Below, in pieces: positions 1-8,416 of a stretch of 64,000 nucleotides of DNA (position 1 is its first letter; every line of letters starts with the position of its first letter). The notes under the pieces were generated by a model. That model searched no databases. It saw only the letters and a list, made by a program, of their open reading frames with translations, and was not told where the DNA came from. This DNA is from Streptomyces sp. sk2.1 (GTDB taxonomy: Bacteria; Actinomycetota; Actinomycetes; Streptomycetales; Streptomycetaceae). Where the stretch lies: assembly GCF_008120935.1 (NCBI RefSeq), contig NZ_RDBO01000015.1, positions 39,891 to 103,890 on the forward strand. Direction: 5' to 3'. A program made the translations under genes and the position numbers.

Positions 1-670
1 AGCGGGTGGTCGGACTCGGGTGGATGTGGTCCCAAGCCATCGCGCGGGCGGTGCCGTACCGGTCGGTGATCTGGACGGTGGCCGCGTCCGGCTCGCCCGG
101 GTCTCCTGCTCGGCGAAGCGGAACTCCTTGCCGTGCTTGGGCGGGCGCCCGCCCTGCGGCAGGGAGATCCAGGGCACCGGGACCGGTTTGCACATCACCC
201 GGTCCGTGCGCATCCGTCCGAGGACCTCGACCGGCAGACCGTCCAGGAATTGGCATCAGGACGTGCGGCCCGATTCGAGAGCGGCGACGAACGAGTACGG
301 CCGGCCGGGAATGAACTGGTCCGGGGTCCGTCCGCTGCGGCCGTAGACGTGGCAGAACGAACGCTCCGCGCTGGTCGGAGGCGTCGGGACGGAGCCAGTC
401 GCTGACATCGACCGCGAGGACCAGGCGTCCGTCGGCGGCCTGCGGCATAGGCAGGCCCGCCGGCACCACATCCACGCTCCCGCGGCTCAGGGCGTCGTAC
501 AGCGAGCCGTGCCCGCGCCGGTGCCCAGCCACCGGCGTCAGGTCCACCGGCGTCCTCACCGGCCCGTCCGCACACAGCAACGCGTCGGCGAGCTCGAACA
601 GCTCGTCCCTCCCCGGGGGCAGGCCGACACGCTGTCTCGCCTTCGCCGAGTTCTCGGAAACGATGCCGCC
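1..670 (-). pseudogene. Degenerate transposase remnant, runs off left edge
   Basis: The minus strand holds pieces of a Streptomyces DDE-type transposase (the kind annotated as IS701-like/NF041680) in more than one frame. One piece, at about 553-606, reads DELFELADALLCADGPVR and continues to LVLAVDVSDWLRPDA. A second, in another frame at about 256-390, reads FCHVYGRSGRTPDQFIPGRP. A third, at about 121-154, carries GGRPPKHGKEF. A stop follows the second piece, and the stretch normally lying between pieces two and three is missing. There are therefore at least one frameshift, one stop and one internal deletion, and no product is expected. The family assignment rests on remembered motif order and was not searched. 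The continuation lies outside the window. Confidence 0.7.
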
Positions 671-682
671 GGGTGTGCGTGA

Positions 683-1042
683 TCAGTCTCCTTGAGACCA
701 GGCGGCCCTCGGCAGCGACAGGTAGATGCCGAAGTCGACGAGCCCGGTTGCGGCGCGGATGTCCGCGTGCAGCGCATCCACGCGCTCTTGGCGGTTGGCT
801 TCCCTGCTGGTGGACCACTTCGACTTGATCTCAATCACCACCGTCAGGCCGCTACGGTCCAGCGGGCTCAGCGGCCGGAAGCGGATCTCGACATCCCCGG
901 GCCGCAGCTCGCCGTCGTACGGCTCCTCGGGGCACTCCACAGCCAGGGACACCAGGTGCGGCAGCACCGAGCCGAGTTCACGCAGCTGGGGCTCGGGCAC
1001 CATGGGCGCATAGGTCACTTCGACAAGCGGCATCCTCGACAC
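683..1042 (-). CDS. Hypothetical protein, 119 aa
   Basis: I do not recognise this protein. It is an uninterrupted 119-residue frame starting at GTG, with an in-frame ATG three codons later that could serve instead. It has no signal peptide or membrane segment and is a mixed hydrophobic/charged soluble protein. The C-terminal half (IEIKSKWSTSREANRQERVD) looks like a genuine folded domain, and codon third positions are G/C-rich as in real genes here. It lies between a dead transposase and an IS110 element, so it may be a stranded survivor or cargo of a larger mobile region. It could also be a truncated member of a longer family. Confidence 0.5.
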   Translation of the reverse strand: MSRMPLVEVTYAPMVPEPQLRELGSVLPHLVSLAVECPEEPYDGELRPGDVEIRFRPLSPLDRSGLTVVIEIKSKWSTSREANRQERVDALHADIRAATGLVDFGIYLSLPRAAWSQGD

Positions 1043-1133
1043 CCTAGACGGAGACCAGGCAAAACTGACAGACGGAGAAGACCCTGATCACCCAACAAAG
1101 GCCGAAAGGTTGAAGAACCTCCCAATGGCGATG
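1043..1133. mobile_element. Probable right flank of the IS110 element
   Basis: These 90 bases lie between the stop of the IS110 transposase and the hypothetical gene to the left. I see no ORF. IS110 elements have a short non-coding segment after the transposase, so at least part of this belongs to the element. The exact junction cannot be seen without a second copy or an empty site. Confidence 0.35.
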
Positions 1134-2324
1134 TCAAGCAGTAGTTGAGACGTTTGGCAGGGCTCGACAGCACGCTCCGTCGCGGATCATTGCCCACAGA
1201 GCATTGGCTCTGCGATGGGCAAGGGAAAGCAGAGCCTGTTTGTTCCCTCTCCCTTCGTTCCGCTTGCGCCAGTAGCAGCTGTGCGATGCGGGGTACGACC
1301 TCAGGCCGGCCATCGAGGAGAGGCAGAAGGCCCGAAGCGGCCCGCGGTGGTAGCGGCGGGGCCCGCGCATATTGCCGCTGACGCGGCCGGAGTCACGAGG
1401 AACGGGGGCAAGGCCGGCGAAGGAGGTCAGGCGGTCGGGGGTGCCAGAGGCTGCCATGCCTCCGCCGGTGGCGGCAACGAACTCGGCGCCCAGCAGAGCC
1501 CCCATGCCGGGCAGACCGCGGATCACTCCAGCACGTGGGTGCTCGTGAAACCGGGCCTCGATGAGTGCGTCGAGCTCGGCGATTTCCGCGTCGAGCGCCA
1601 TCACCCATTTCGCCAGGCGAGCCACCATCGCCGCTGCCGGCTTCTTGCCGGGCAGCGCGATGTGCTGCGAATGTGCTGCCCCGACAACGGTCTTTGCGAG
1701 AGCGCCCGCGTTTTTGACCTTGCGGTTCTTCAGCCAGGTCCCGATCCGGCTCGCACCGCTGCGGCGGATCGCGGCCGGTGTCCGGTAGCCGGCCAGCAGG
1801 ACGACCGGGCCTTTCTCGATCAAGTTCAGTGCCCGTTCCAACGCCGGGAAGATCTCGATGAGTTGAGCTCGGAGCCGATTGATCTGCCGGGTGCGATCAT
1901 TGACCAGGTCAGTGCGACGGGCGGTGAGAATGCGCAGGTCGACGGCTATCTCGTCGCTGGGCCGCAGCAGACCGAGATCCTTGCACATGCGGGCCTGGTC
2001 GGCGATGACGAAGGCGTCCTTCTCGTTCGTTTTGCCCTGGCCCCGATACGCGGTCGACGCCTGGTGCACGACCAGGCCAGTGATATAGACCATCGGCTGG
2101 TCGTGGCCAAGTAGCAGGCCGATCAGCAACGCGGCGCCACCATGGTTGATGCCCACCGCCCACAGCGTCTCGCCGGAGAGCGCCAGCACATCTGAAATCA
2201 GCTCCAGCAGAGCCGTCTCATCATTGAGGACTCGGCGTGAAAGCAGACGCTCGCCCTGGGCATCCAGCACCACGCAATGATGGTGTTCCTTGCCGATGTC
2301 CACTCCGGCCCGGATCCGGGGCAT
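1134..2324 (-). CDS. IS110-family transposase (recombinase)
   Basis: The gene encodes about 396 residues of an IS110-type DEDD recombinase. The N-terminal RuvC-like domain begins with GVDIGKEHHHCVV (first Asp of DEDD), and TNEKDAFVIADQAR is the second conserved block. The C-terminal Transposase_20 domain shows GLPGMGALLGAEFVAATGG and SFAGLAPVPRDSGRVSG, with the family serine region. The annotated start is an ATG at 2324 preceded by GGAGGTG; an upstream ATG at 2354 lacks a ribosome site. Family length is about 400 residues, so the gene looks complete. These enzymes act with a bridge RNA from the element's own non-coding end. In the IS110 subgroup that RNA lies upstream of the gene, here 2325-2650. 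No terminal inverted repeats are expected, so I cannot fix the ends. Confidence 0.9.
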   Translation of the reverse strand: MPRIRAGVDIGKEHHHCVVLDAQGERLLSRRVLNDETALLELISDVLALSGETLWAVGINHGGAALLIGLLLGHDQPMVYITGLVVHQASTAYRGQGKTNEKDAFVIADQARMCKDLGLLRPSDEIAVDLRILTARRTDLVNDRTRQINRLRAQLIEIFPALERALNLIEKGPVVLLAGYRTPAAIRRSGASRIGTWLKNRKVKNAGALAKTVVGAAHSQHIALPGKKPAAAMVARLAKWVMALDAEIAELDALIEARFHEHPRAGVIRGLPGMGALLGAEFVAATGGGMAASGTPDRLTSFAGLAPVPRDSGRVSGNMRGPRRYHRGPLRAFCLSSMAGLRSYPASHSCYWRKRNEGRGNKQALLSLAHRRANALWAMIRDGACCRALPNVSTTA

Positions 2325-2650
2325 GGTCACCTCCGCCGGCTCGTCGTCCAACACAGTCCCGCGGACGACCTCGCCGACGTTGTCCTACGAAGCGATCAAG
2401 TCGTGTATCCCAATTAACGGTCGAGTCGTCGCGGGGCTCCGGGCGGCCAAGTTCTTTGAGCCGTTCAACGGCGACAAGATCACAGCCATACCCAGAACCC
2501 CCGGGCCCGCCGATCTTACGAATGACCAGCTCAGCCCCACGCCTGGAAGGCAGGACAAGCTCAGAAGATCGATCAGGTGGCTGAAACACCTCATCCCAAC
2601 CATATGATCCGAACACCCGAAAGCCCCTGGAACCTTGCCGTCCACCGACC
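2325..2650 (-). ncRNA. Candidate IS110 bridge-RNA region (non-coding left end)
   Basis: About 325 bases upstream of the transposase start hold no convincing gene; the overlapping frames are shadows. In IS110-subgroup elements this is where the non-coding end encodes a bridge RNA of roughly 150-200 nt with target-binding and donor-binding loops. The assignment here rests on position and family knowledge. I did not fold the RNA or identify the guide loops. The outer boundary at about 2650 is a guess, limited by the ABC transporter gene that starts at 2734. Confidence 0.4.
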
Positions 2651-2733
2651 CAACTGCCAAGCACCTGAAGCAAATTCATTCTGAAATGATCAGCAGGCGA
2701 CTATCGGATGAGCCAACGAGGGACAACCGCACG

Positions 2734-3423
2734 ATGAAACAACTTACAACTGAGGCCCAGGGCACGCCTCTGCTGGAACTGAACGATGTTGCGCGGACGT
2801 ACGGCGACCGCGTCGTGCTCGACGGCGTGAGTCTTCGCCTGCACCGGGGCGAATGCGTCTCCCTGGTCGGGGAGAACGGATCCGGGAAGAGCACTCTGCT
2901 GCGTATTGCCGCAGGACGCGACACCCCCACCGAGGGATCCGTGCTGTTCGACGGACACCCCATCGACGAGGACTCACCCGAGGTTCGCGGGCGCGTGGCG
3001 TCCGCCATGGATACGGGTGCCTTCTACCCGGACCTGACCGTACGCGAGCACCTGCAGTTGGTGGCGCTCTCCCACGGCATGGGGAACGCCGCCGAGGCCG
3101 CGGTGGAGCGGGTGCTCACGGCACACCGCCTCGAAGCCCGGGCGAGCCAGGTGCCGTCCGCGCTTTCCTCCGGGCAGACCCAGGCACTGCTGCTGGCGAC
3201 CGCCTTCGTCAGGCCGCACGACCTGCTCATACTGGATGAGCCGGAACAGCGCCTCGACTCCAGCGCCCGCCGGCAGTTGGCGGAGTTGATCGCCGCCCAC
3301 CGCGACAGTGGAACGGCGGTCCTGATGGCCACCCACCACCAGGTACTGAACGATGTGGCCGACCACATCGTGGAGCTCGGATCCGGAACCATGACCGAGG
3401 TGGACTGCGAGTCGGGCCGATGA
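2734..3423 (+). CDS. ABC transporter ATP-binding protein
   Basis: This 229-residue nucleotide-binding subunit powers the membrane protein encoded immediately downstream. Walker A is GENGSGKST (about residue 47), the signature is a degenerate LSSGQTQ, Walker B is LLILDEPEQRLD, and the switch histidine lies in THHQ. An upstream extension of the frame to 2635 exists, but the ATG at 2734 follows GAGGGA and starts just before the normal domain boundary. Its stop overlaps the next start as ATGA (3420-3423), so the two are translationally coupled. The substrate is not evident. The family resembles small Streptomyces exporters of the CcmA/BcrA type. Confidence 0.9.
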   Translation: MKQLTTEAQGTPLLELNDVARTYGDRVVLDGVSLRLHRGECVSLVGENGSGKSTLLRIAAGRDTPTEGSVLFDGHPIDEDSPEVRGRVASAMDTGAFYPDLTVREHLQLVALSHGMGNAAEAAVERVLTAHRLEARASQVPSALSSGQTQALLLATAFVRPHDLLILDEPEQRLDSSARRQLAELIAAHRDSGTAVLMATHHQVLNDVADHIVELGSGTMTEVDCESGR

Positions 3424-5096
3424 GCCGGCCGAGCAGGGCGGCGCCACCGCGACTCGACGCCGTCCCCGCCGCGACGGCCGAGGACTCGGCGCACGAGGCG
3501 CTGCGGTTCCTGCACAAGACCCGTTCATCCTCGCGCGAGGAGCAGCGCCGCAGTTTCTGGTTCGTCCTCTACATGATCGTCCTGGTCGGTGGCTTCTGGG
3601 TCGTACCGGCCCTGATCGGCTGGTCACAAAAGGTGCAGGCGGACGGTTCCGCGGCCCGGATGTCGGATCTCACCTCAGAGGTGTCGCTGTTCCTGGTGCC
3701 CACGGCCCTGTTTCTCGTGCTGCTTCTTTCGGCCCGTGGGGCGATGTGGCGGGGACCGGTGGTCTTGGACGGGCCCACCGTCGATCTGCTGCTGCCCTCA
3801 AGGGTCAGTCGCCGCGCCCTGCTGCTGCCCGGGCTGCGGGCCTCTGCCGTCCTGTGGTCCGTTATCGGCGCGGCCGCCGGCGCCCTCGCCGGCTTCCTGC
3901 TGCAGGACGTCTCGGCCCGCCCGTGGGCCCTGTTGGCTGCCGCGGGAGCGGTATCAGGCACCTGTGTCGCTCTCGTGTCGTGCGCAGTGGGCGCACTGGT
4001 GGAACGGCATGCCGTAGTCCTGGCACGACGAGCCCGCGCCCTCTTCGCAGCCGGCTGGGCCGTGGCCGTGGCTGCGGCCGTCGCCACCGTCTTCTCCTGG
4101 CGCGGGTGGGAGATCCACTGGTTCGCGCAGGTGCTGCTGTGGTCCGGCCCGTGGGGGTGGTCCGCCCAGCCCCTGCTGTGGGCGTTGGGAGCCGTTGGTC
4201 CGCAAGCGGCCGTCGGATCGGCGCTGTCCTTGTGCGCCGCGGTACTCGGTCTGCTGCTGAGTGTGCGGGAGCTTCCCAGGATTCCGCAGTCCGCACTGCG
4301 GCTCCGGGCTACCGTTGCAACGCGGGTGGGAGCCTCGGTACTCATGCTCGACCTGCGGCAGGCCAGGTCGGGAGTACCTGCCCTGCGGGCACGGCGTTCC
4401 GTACCGCTGATGAGGCTGCCCCTTCCCCGGCACGCGAGTCTGCTGGTCCCGTGGCGCGATCTCAGCTGCCTGCTGCGCCATCCCTCCAGGCTCGGCTGGG
4501 CACTTGTGTGGCTTGTGCTCGCGCTCGGCGGAGCTTCCAGTGCTTCCTCCCTCGTGGCGACGTCGCAACTGCTGACCGTTCTCGGTTCCCTCGTGGCGCT
4601 CTACTTGGCAGCCGCTCAGCTGACTGAGCCGGCGCGCCTGGAGAGCGACGATGTCCGCCGCTCGACCAACCTGAGGTGGAGCTTTCGCGCACTGGCACTT
4701 CTGCACGCCGTCGTTCCGCTGGCGGTGCTGCTGGTCGGTGCAGCCGCGGGAGCGGCCGTGTGTGTCCTGGCCGGAGCTCCGGTCGGCCTGATGGCGTCTG
4801 TGACCGCGTGCGTGCCCGCGCTCGTCACGGCCGCGTTGGTGAGCTCGTACCGCGGGGTCATGCCGATGCATCTGCTCATGGGGGTGGACACACCGATGGG
4901 CAACACCGGCCCGTGGCAGGCTGCCTTCTGGTACGGACGCGGTCCGCTCGTGGCGATCTGCTTGCTGCTACCGGTCTGTCTCGCGGTGGCGCGCGGGCAG
5001 TCCTGGAGCTTTCCTCAGCTGCTGTGGCAGGTCTTGGTGGCCGTTTTCGGCGCGTGGTGGGCGCGGCGTACGGCGCATCGGCTGATGACGAAGTAG
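3420..5096 (+). CDS. ABC transporter permease, DUF6297-like
   Basis: This 558-residue integral membrane protein has a cytoplasmic N-terminus of about 45 residues. Many hydrophobic segments follow, for example FWFVLYMIVLVGGFWVVPAL and VSLFLVPTALFLVLLLSA. A central cytoplasmic stretch (about residues 300-350) precedes a second membrane block. The layout matches the actinobacterial family I know as DUF6297, which pairs with a single ATP-binding protein. It overlaps the ATPase gene by four bases, so both products should form one transporter. The substrate and the direction of transport are unknown. The frame is intact despite the damaged neighbourhood. Confidence 0.8.
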   Translation: MSRPSRAAPPRLDAVPAATAEDSAHEALRFLHKTRSSSREEQRRSFWFVLYMIVLVGGFWVVPALIGWSQKVQADGSAARMSDLTSEVSLFLVPTALFLVLLLSARGAMWRGPVVLDGPTVDLLLPSRVSRRALLLPGLRASAVLWSVIGAAAGALAGFLLQDVSARPWALLAAAGAVSGTCVALVSCAVGALVERHAVVLARRARALFAAGWAVAVAAAVATVFSWRGWEIHWFAQVLLWSGPWGWSAQPLLWALGAVGPQAAVGSALSLCAAVLGLLLSVRELPRIPQSALRLRATVATRVGASVLMLDLRQARSGVPALRARRSVPLMRLPLPRHASLLVPWRDLSCLLRHPSRLGWALVWLVLALGGASSASSLVATSQLLTVLGSLVALYLAAAQLTEPARLESDDVRRSTNLRWSFRALALLHAVVPLAVLLVGAAAGAAVCVLAGAPVGLMASVTACVPALVTAALVSSYRGVMPMHLLMGVDTPMGNTGPWQAAFWYGRGPLVAICLLLPVCLAVARGQSWSFPQLLWQVLVAVFGAWWARRTAHRLMTK

Positions 5097-5157
5097 TGCC
5101 GTGCGAAGACCACTTCGTCCTCACGGCGCTGGGATCAACCGCCGAAGGGGCCGCTCG

Positions 5158-5400
5158 TCATGGCCCGGTGCCCTCCACCGGATACGGCATGCGGCTCCGC
5201 CGGTCCGGATCGATGGACAGCCGTCCGCCCGCCGGAGGGCGGGCCCGCCGGGCGCAGTCGCGGCGCTCTCGGATCCGGCAGCCGAGCCCGATCGGAGTGG
5301 CGGCGAGTCGGCCCTCGGCGGCCTCGGAGGAGGACTTCGTACCGATCCCGAAGACCTCCGCGATCCGCTGCAGCGTGGTCGCGGTTTGCCGCGCACGGGT
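5158..5400 (-). pseudogene. C-terminal remnant of a ScfR/RamB-type XRE regulator
   Basis: On the minus strand a frame reads ATPIGLGCRIRERRDC, then ARRARPPAGG and ends MPYPVEGTGP followed by a stop. This resembles the C-terminal domain of short-chain-fatty-acyl regulators of the RamB/ScfR family, whose ends typically read CRxCxRxDCxQRAFPP and then PYPV or PYSL. Only about 80 residues are left; the helix-turn-helix and central domains are absent. The remaining sequence upstream to the metE terminator gives no further match. I infer a decayed gene tail. The alternative, a chance frame, is less likely because four separate family blocks appear in order. Confidence 0.6.
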
Positions 5401-5440
5401 GGGCCTCTTCACGCCTTCGCCGTGGCCGTGTCGCAGGGCG

Positions 5441-5469
5441 GGGCCGGGACGCCTGCGGCGTCCCGGCCC
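5441..5469 (-). terminator. metE terminator hairpin
   Basis: A perfect 10-bp stem (5441-5450 with 5460-5469, GGGCCGGGAC/GTCCCGGCCC) with a 9-base loop begins 15 bases beyond the metE stop. There is no T-run, as is common for Streptomyces terminators. Confidence 0.7.
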
Positions 5470-5483
5470 ACTGGGTTCTTCGG

Positions 5484-7802
5484 TCAGGAGGCGGGCAGCT
5501 CGCTGCGGACGGTGCGGGCCGCGGCGACCAGATTCTCCAGGGAGGCACGGGTCTCGGGCCAGCCGCGGGTCTTCAGGCCGCAGTCGGGGTTGACCCAGAG
5601 GCGTTCGGCGGGGATCGCCCTCAGGCCGGTGCGCAGGAGTCCGGCAGCCTCCTCCATGCTCGGGACACGGGGGGAGTGGATGTCGTAGACACCGGGGCCG
5701 GCCTCGCGGGGGTAGCCGTGGGAGGCGAGTTCGCGGGCGACCTGCATGTGGGAGCGGGCGGCCTCCAGGCTGATGACGTCGGCGTCGAGGTCGTCGATGG
5801 CCCGGACGATGTCGCCGAACTCGGCGTAGCACATGTGGGTGTGGATCTGGGTGTCCGGTCGTACTCCTGCGGTGGTGAGACGGAACGCTTCGGTCGCCCA
5901 CGTCAGGTACGCCGCACGGTCGGCGGCGCGCAGCGGCAGGGTCTCGCGCAGCGCGGGCTCGTCCACCTGGATCACCGGGGTGCCCGCGGTCTCCAGGTCG
6001 CCGACTTCGTCACGCAGTGCGAGGGCGACCTGGCGTGCGGTGTCGCCGAGCGGTTGGTCGTCGCGGACGAAGGACCAGGCGAGCATCGTGACGGGCCCGG
6101 TGAGCATGCCCTTGACCGGGCGGTCGCTCAGCGACTGGGCGTAGGACGTCCAGCGCACGGTCATCGGTTCCGGGCGGGAGATGTCCCCGGCGAGGACCGG
6201 CGGGCGGACGTAGCGGGTGCCGTAGGACTGGACCCAGCCGTGCCGGGTGGCGAGGTAGCCGGTGAGCTGCTCGGCGAAGTACTGCACCATGTCGTTGCGT
6301 TCGGGCTCGCCGTGCACCAGGACGTCGATGCCGGTTTTCTCCTGGAAGGAGACGACCTCCTGGATCTCCGCCTCGATGCGTTCCTCGTAGCCGACGGTGT
6401 CGATGCGTCCGGCACGCAGGTCGGCGCGGGCGGTGCGCAGTTCGCCGGTCTGCGGGAAGGAGCCGATGGTCGTCGTGGGCAGCAGTGGCAGGCCGAGGCG
6501 GGCACGCTGGGCTGCGGCCCGTTCGGCGTAGGGCTGGGAGCGGCGGGCGTCGGCGTCCGTCACGGCCTCGGCGCGGGCGCGTACGGCCGGGTCACGGGTG
6601 ATCGGAGAGCCGGAGCGGGAGGCGAGGTCGGCGCGGTTGGCGGCGAGCTCGCCCATGATGGAGGCGGTGCCCTGGGTGAGGCCCTTGGCGAGGGTGACGA
6701 TCTCGGCGGTCTTCTGCCGGGCGAAAGCGAGCCAGCGCAGGATCTGCGGGTCGATGTCCCGCTCGGCCGCGGCGTCCAGCGGCACGTGGAGCAGGGAGCA
6801 GGAGGCGGCGACGTCGACGCGGTCGGCGAGCCCGAGGAGGGTGCCCAGGGCGGACAGGGACTTCTGCAGGTCGTTGATCCAGACGTTGCGGCCGTTGACG
6901 ACACCGGCGACCAGGCGCTTGCCGGGCAGCCCGCCGGAGGCGGCGAGTGCGTCGAGGTTGGCCGCGGCGGCCTCGGCGAAGTCCAGGGCCAAGCCCTCGA
7001 CCGGGGCCTTGGCAAGCACGGGCAGGGCGTCGCCGAGACGGTCGAAGTAGGAGGCGATCAGCAGCTTGGGCCGGTCGGCGAGGGCACCGAGGGTGCGGTA
7101 GGCGCGCTCGGCGGCGTTCAGTTCGGCCGGTGTGCGGTCCTGCACGAGGGCGGGCTCGTCGACCTGGACCCACTCCGCGCCGGCCGCGCGCAGGTCGGCG
7201 AGGACCTCGGCGTACACGGGCAGCAACCGGTCCAGGAGGGTGAGGGGCTCGAAGTCGGCGGGCACGCCGGGGGCGGGCTTGGCGAGCAGGAGATAGGTGA
7301 CCGGGCCGACGAGGACCGGCCGGGCGGTCAGACCGAGGGCGAGGGCCTCCTTGAGCTCCGCGACCTGCTTGGCCGAGTTCGCACCGAAGACGGTGCCGGG
7401 GCCCAGTTCGGGGACCAGGTAGTGGTAGTTGGTGTCGAACCACTTGGTCATCTCCAGCGGTGCCACGTCCTGGGTGCCGCGGGCCATGGCGAAGTAGCCG
7501 TCCAGCGCGTCGGCGTCGACGGAGGCGCGGTGCCGTTCGGGGATCGCGCCCACCATGGCGGTGGTGTCCAGAACGTGGTCGTAGTACGAGAAGTCACCGG
7601 TCGGCACCTCGTCGATGCCGGCTTCGGCGAGCTGCCGCCAGTTGGAACGGCGCAGTTCGGTGGCGATGGCATGGAGGGCGTCGGCGGCGACGCGGCCCTT
7701 CCAGTAGCCCTCGATCGCCTTCTTGAGTTCCCGGTCGGGGCCCTGGCGGGGGTAGCCGTACACGGTGGCCCGTGCTGCGGGGGCTGCGGACTGGTTGGTC
7801 AC
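5484..7802 (-). CDS. metE: Cobalamin-independent methionine synthase MetE
   Basis: MetE (772 residues, the usual length) transfers a methyl group from 5-methyltetrahydrofolate polyglutamate to homocysteine in the cytoplasm, making methionine without B12. Both halves of the duplicated barrel are present. The C-terminal catalytic half shows TTTIGSFPQT, HGEPERNDMVQYFAEQL, GPVTMLAWSFVRDD, the zinc-ligand HTHMCYAEF and, near the end, NPDCGLKTRGW. The start is GTG at 7802, placed 7 bases after GAAGGAG; the open frame to 8591 is read-through of the leader. The leader carries a cobalamin riboswitch, so expression should fall when B12 is available and the MetH route can work. No second operon gene follows before the terminator. 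Confidence 0.98.
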   Translation of the reverse strand: MTNQSAAPAARATVYGYPRQGPDRELKKAIEGYWKGRVAADALHAIATELRRSNWRQLAEAGIDEVPTGDFSYYDHVLDTTAMVGAIPERHRASVDADALDGYFAMARGTQDVAPLEMTKWFDTNYHYLVPELGPGTVFGANSAKQVAELKEALALGLTARPVLVGPVTYLLLAKPAPGVPADFEPLTLLDRLLPVYAEVLADLRAAGAEWVQVDEPALVQDRTPAELNAAERAYRTLGALADRPKLLIASYFDRLGDALPVLAKAPVEGLALDFAEAAAANLDALAASGGLPGKRLVAGVVNGRNVWINDLQKSLSALGTLLGLADRVDVAASCSLLHVPLDAAAERDIDPQILRWLAFARQKTAEIVTLAKGLTQGTASIMGELAANRADLASRSGSPITRDPAVRARAEAVTDADARRSQPYAERAAAQRARLGLPLLPTTTIGSFPQTGELRTARADLRAGRIDTVGYEERIEAEIQEVVSFQEKTGIDVLVHGEPERNDMVQYFAEQLTGYLATRHGWVQSYGTRYVRPPVLAGDISRPEPMTVRWTSYAQSLSDRPVKGMLTGPVTMLAWSFVRDDQPLGDTARQVALALRDEVGDLETAGTPVIQVDEPALRETLPLRAADRAAYLTWATEAFRLTTAGVRPDTQIHTHMCYAEFGDIVRAIDDLDADVISLEAARSHMQVARELASHGYPREAGPGVYDIHSPRVPSMEEAAGLLRTGLRAIPAERLWVNPDCGLKTRGWPETRASLENLVAAARTVRSELPAS

Positions 7803-7980
7803 GGAGATCTCCTTCGCGAGACGAATCCCTGAGATCCCGGAGACGGGACAAGGACGCGAAGGGGTGACGAACCGGACGGGAACGACCCCACGCGGCAAGG
7901 CACGGTCGTCCGTCCGGATGCACGCCGACCCGCCCTCGAGGTCACCGGGATATCCGCGCGCGGAACGATCCGCACGCGGG

Positions 7981-8170
7981 CAGTCGGCAGGTCTTCGGAC
8001 TTGCGGGCACGTCCTCATGGCATGAGGACACCTACTGGCCGTCGCTTCCCAGGCCCTGTTCGTCGGACCCAGTGCGTATGACGGCGGTCGTTCCCGCTCA
8101 CCGCTGCGGGGCAGTCCCGGATTTTCACCGGGTTCCCTCTTACGACGTCCCGCCTGGCGGACGGGACGAA
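7981..8170 (-). promoter_or_regulatory. Cobalamin riboswitch in metE leader
   Basis: Read on the minus strand, the leader contains the core AGAGGGAACCCGGTGAAAAT, then CCGGGACTGCCCCGCAGCGG, a GGGAAGCGACGGCCAGTAGG segment and the closing AAGTCCGAAGACCTGCC near 7981-8000. These are the diagnostic blocks of the B12-box aptamer in the right order and spacing. It ends about 180 bases upstream of the metE start. I infer that bound cobalamin blocks metE expression, by termination or by hiding the ribosome site. Confidence 0.95.
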
Positions 8171-8416
8171 CCAGCTGCTCCGGCCAGCCTAAGGGGTGGC
8201 GCCACGAAAGGGAGAGAACCATCCAGTATCCGGAAAGTGACGCAGCCCACGTCGGTAGCACGACGCCGAAGGGGCGGCGAGTGCCGTACCCGCGCTTCTT
8301 GCACGGTGCCCATGCGGGGCCCCGGCTCCGGTGTCCGTCGAGGCAGGACAGGGCGAAGGCGACGCACACGGGGGAGCAGGGCCTGCCGGGCGGATCGGCC
8401 CTGCTCCCGGAAGGGG
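8171..8416. other. Non-coding stretch upstream of the riboswitch
   Basis: These 246 bases hold the presumed metE promoter, reading leftward. I see no convincing gene or clear sigma-70 hexamers. The overlapping long frames on both strands are read-through from neighbouring pseudogenes. Confidence 0.4.

Noticed and set aside
5160..7832. 890-codon open frame on the plus strand opposite metE
   Set aside because: It is an antisense shadow of metE created by high GC third positions. It is Gly/Asp/Val-rich and has no domain.
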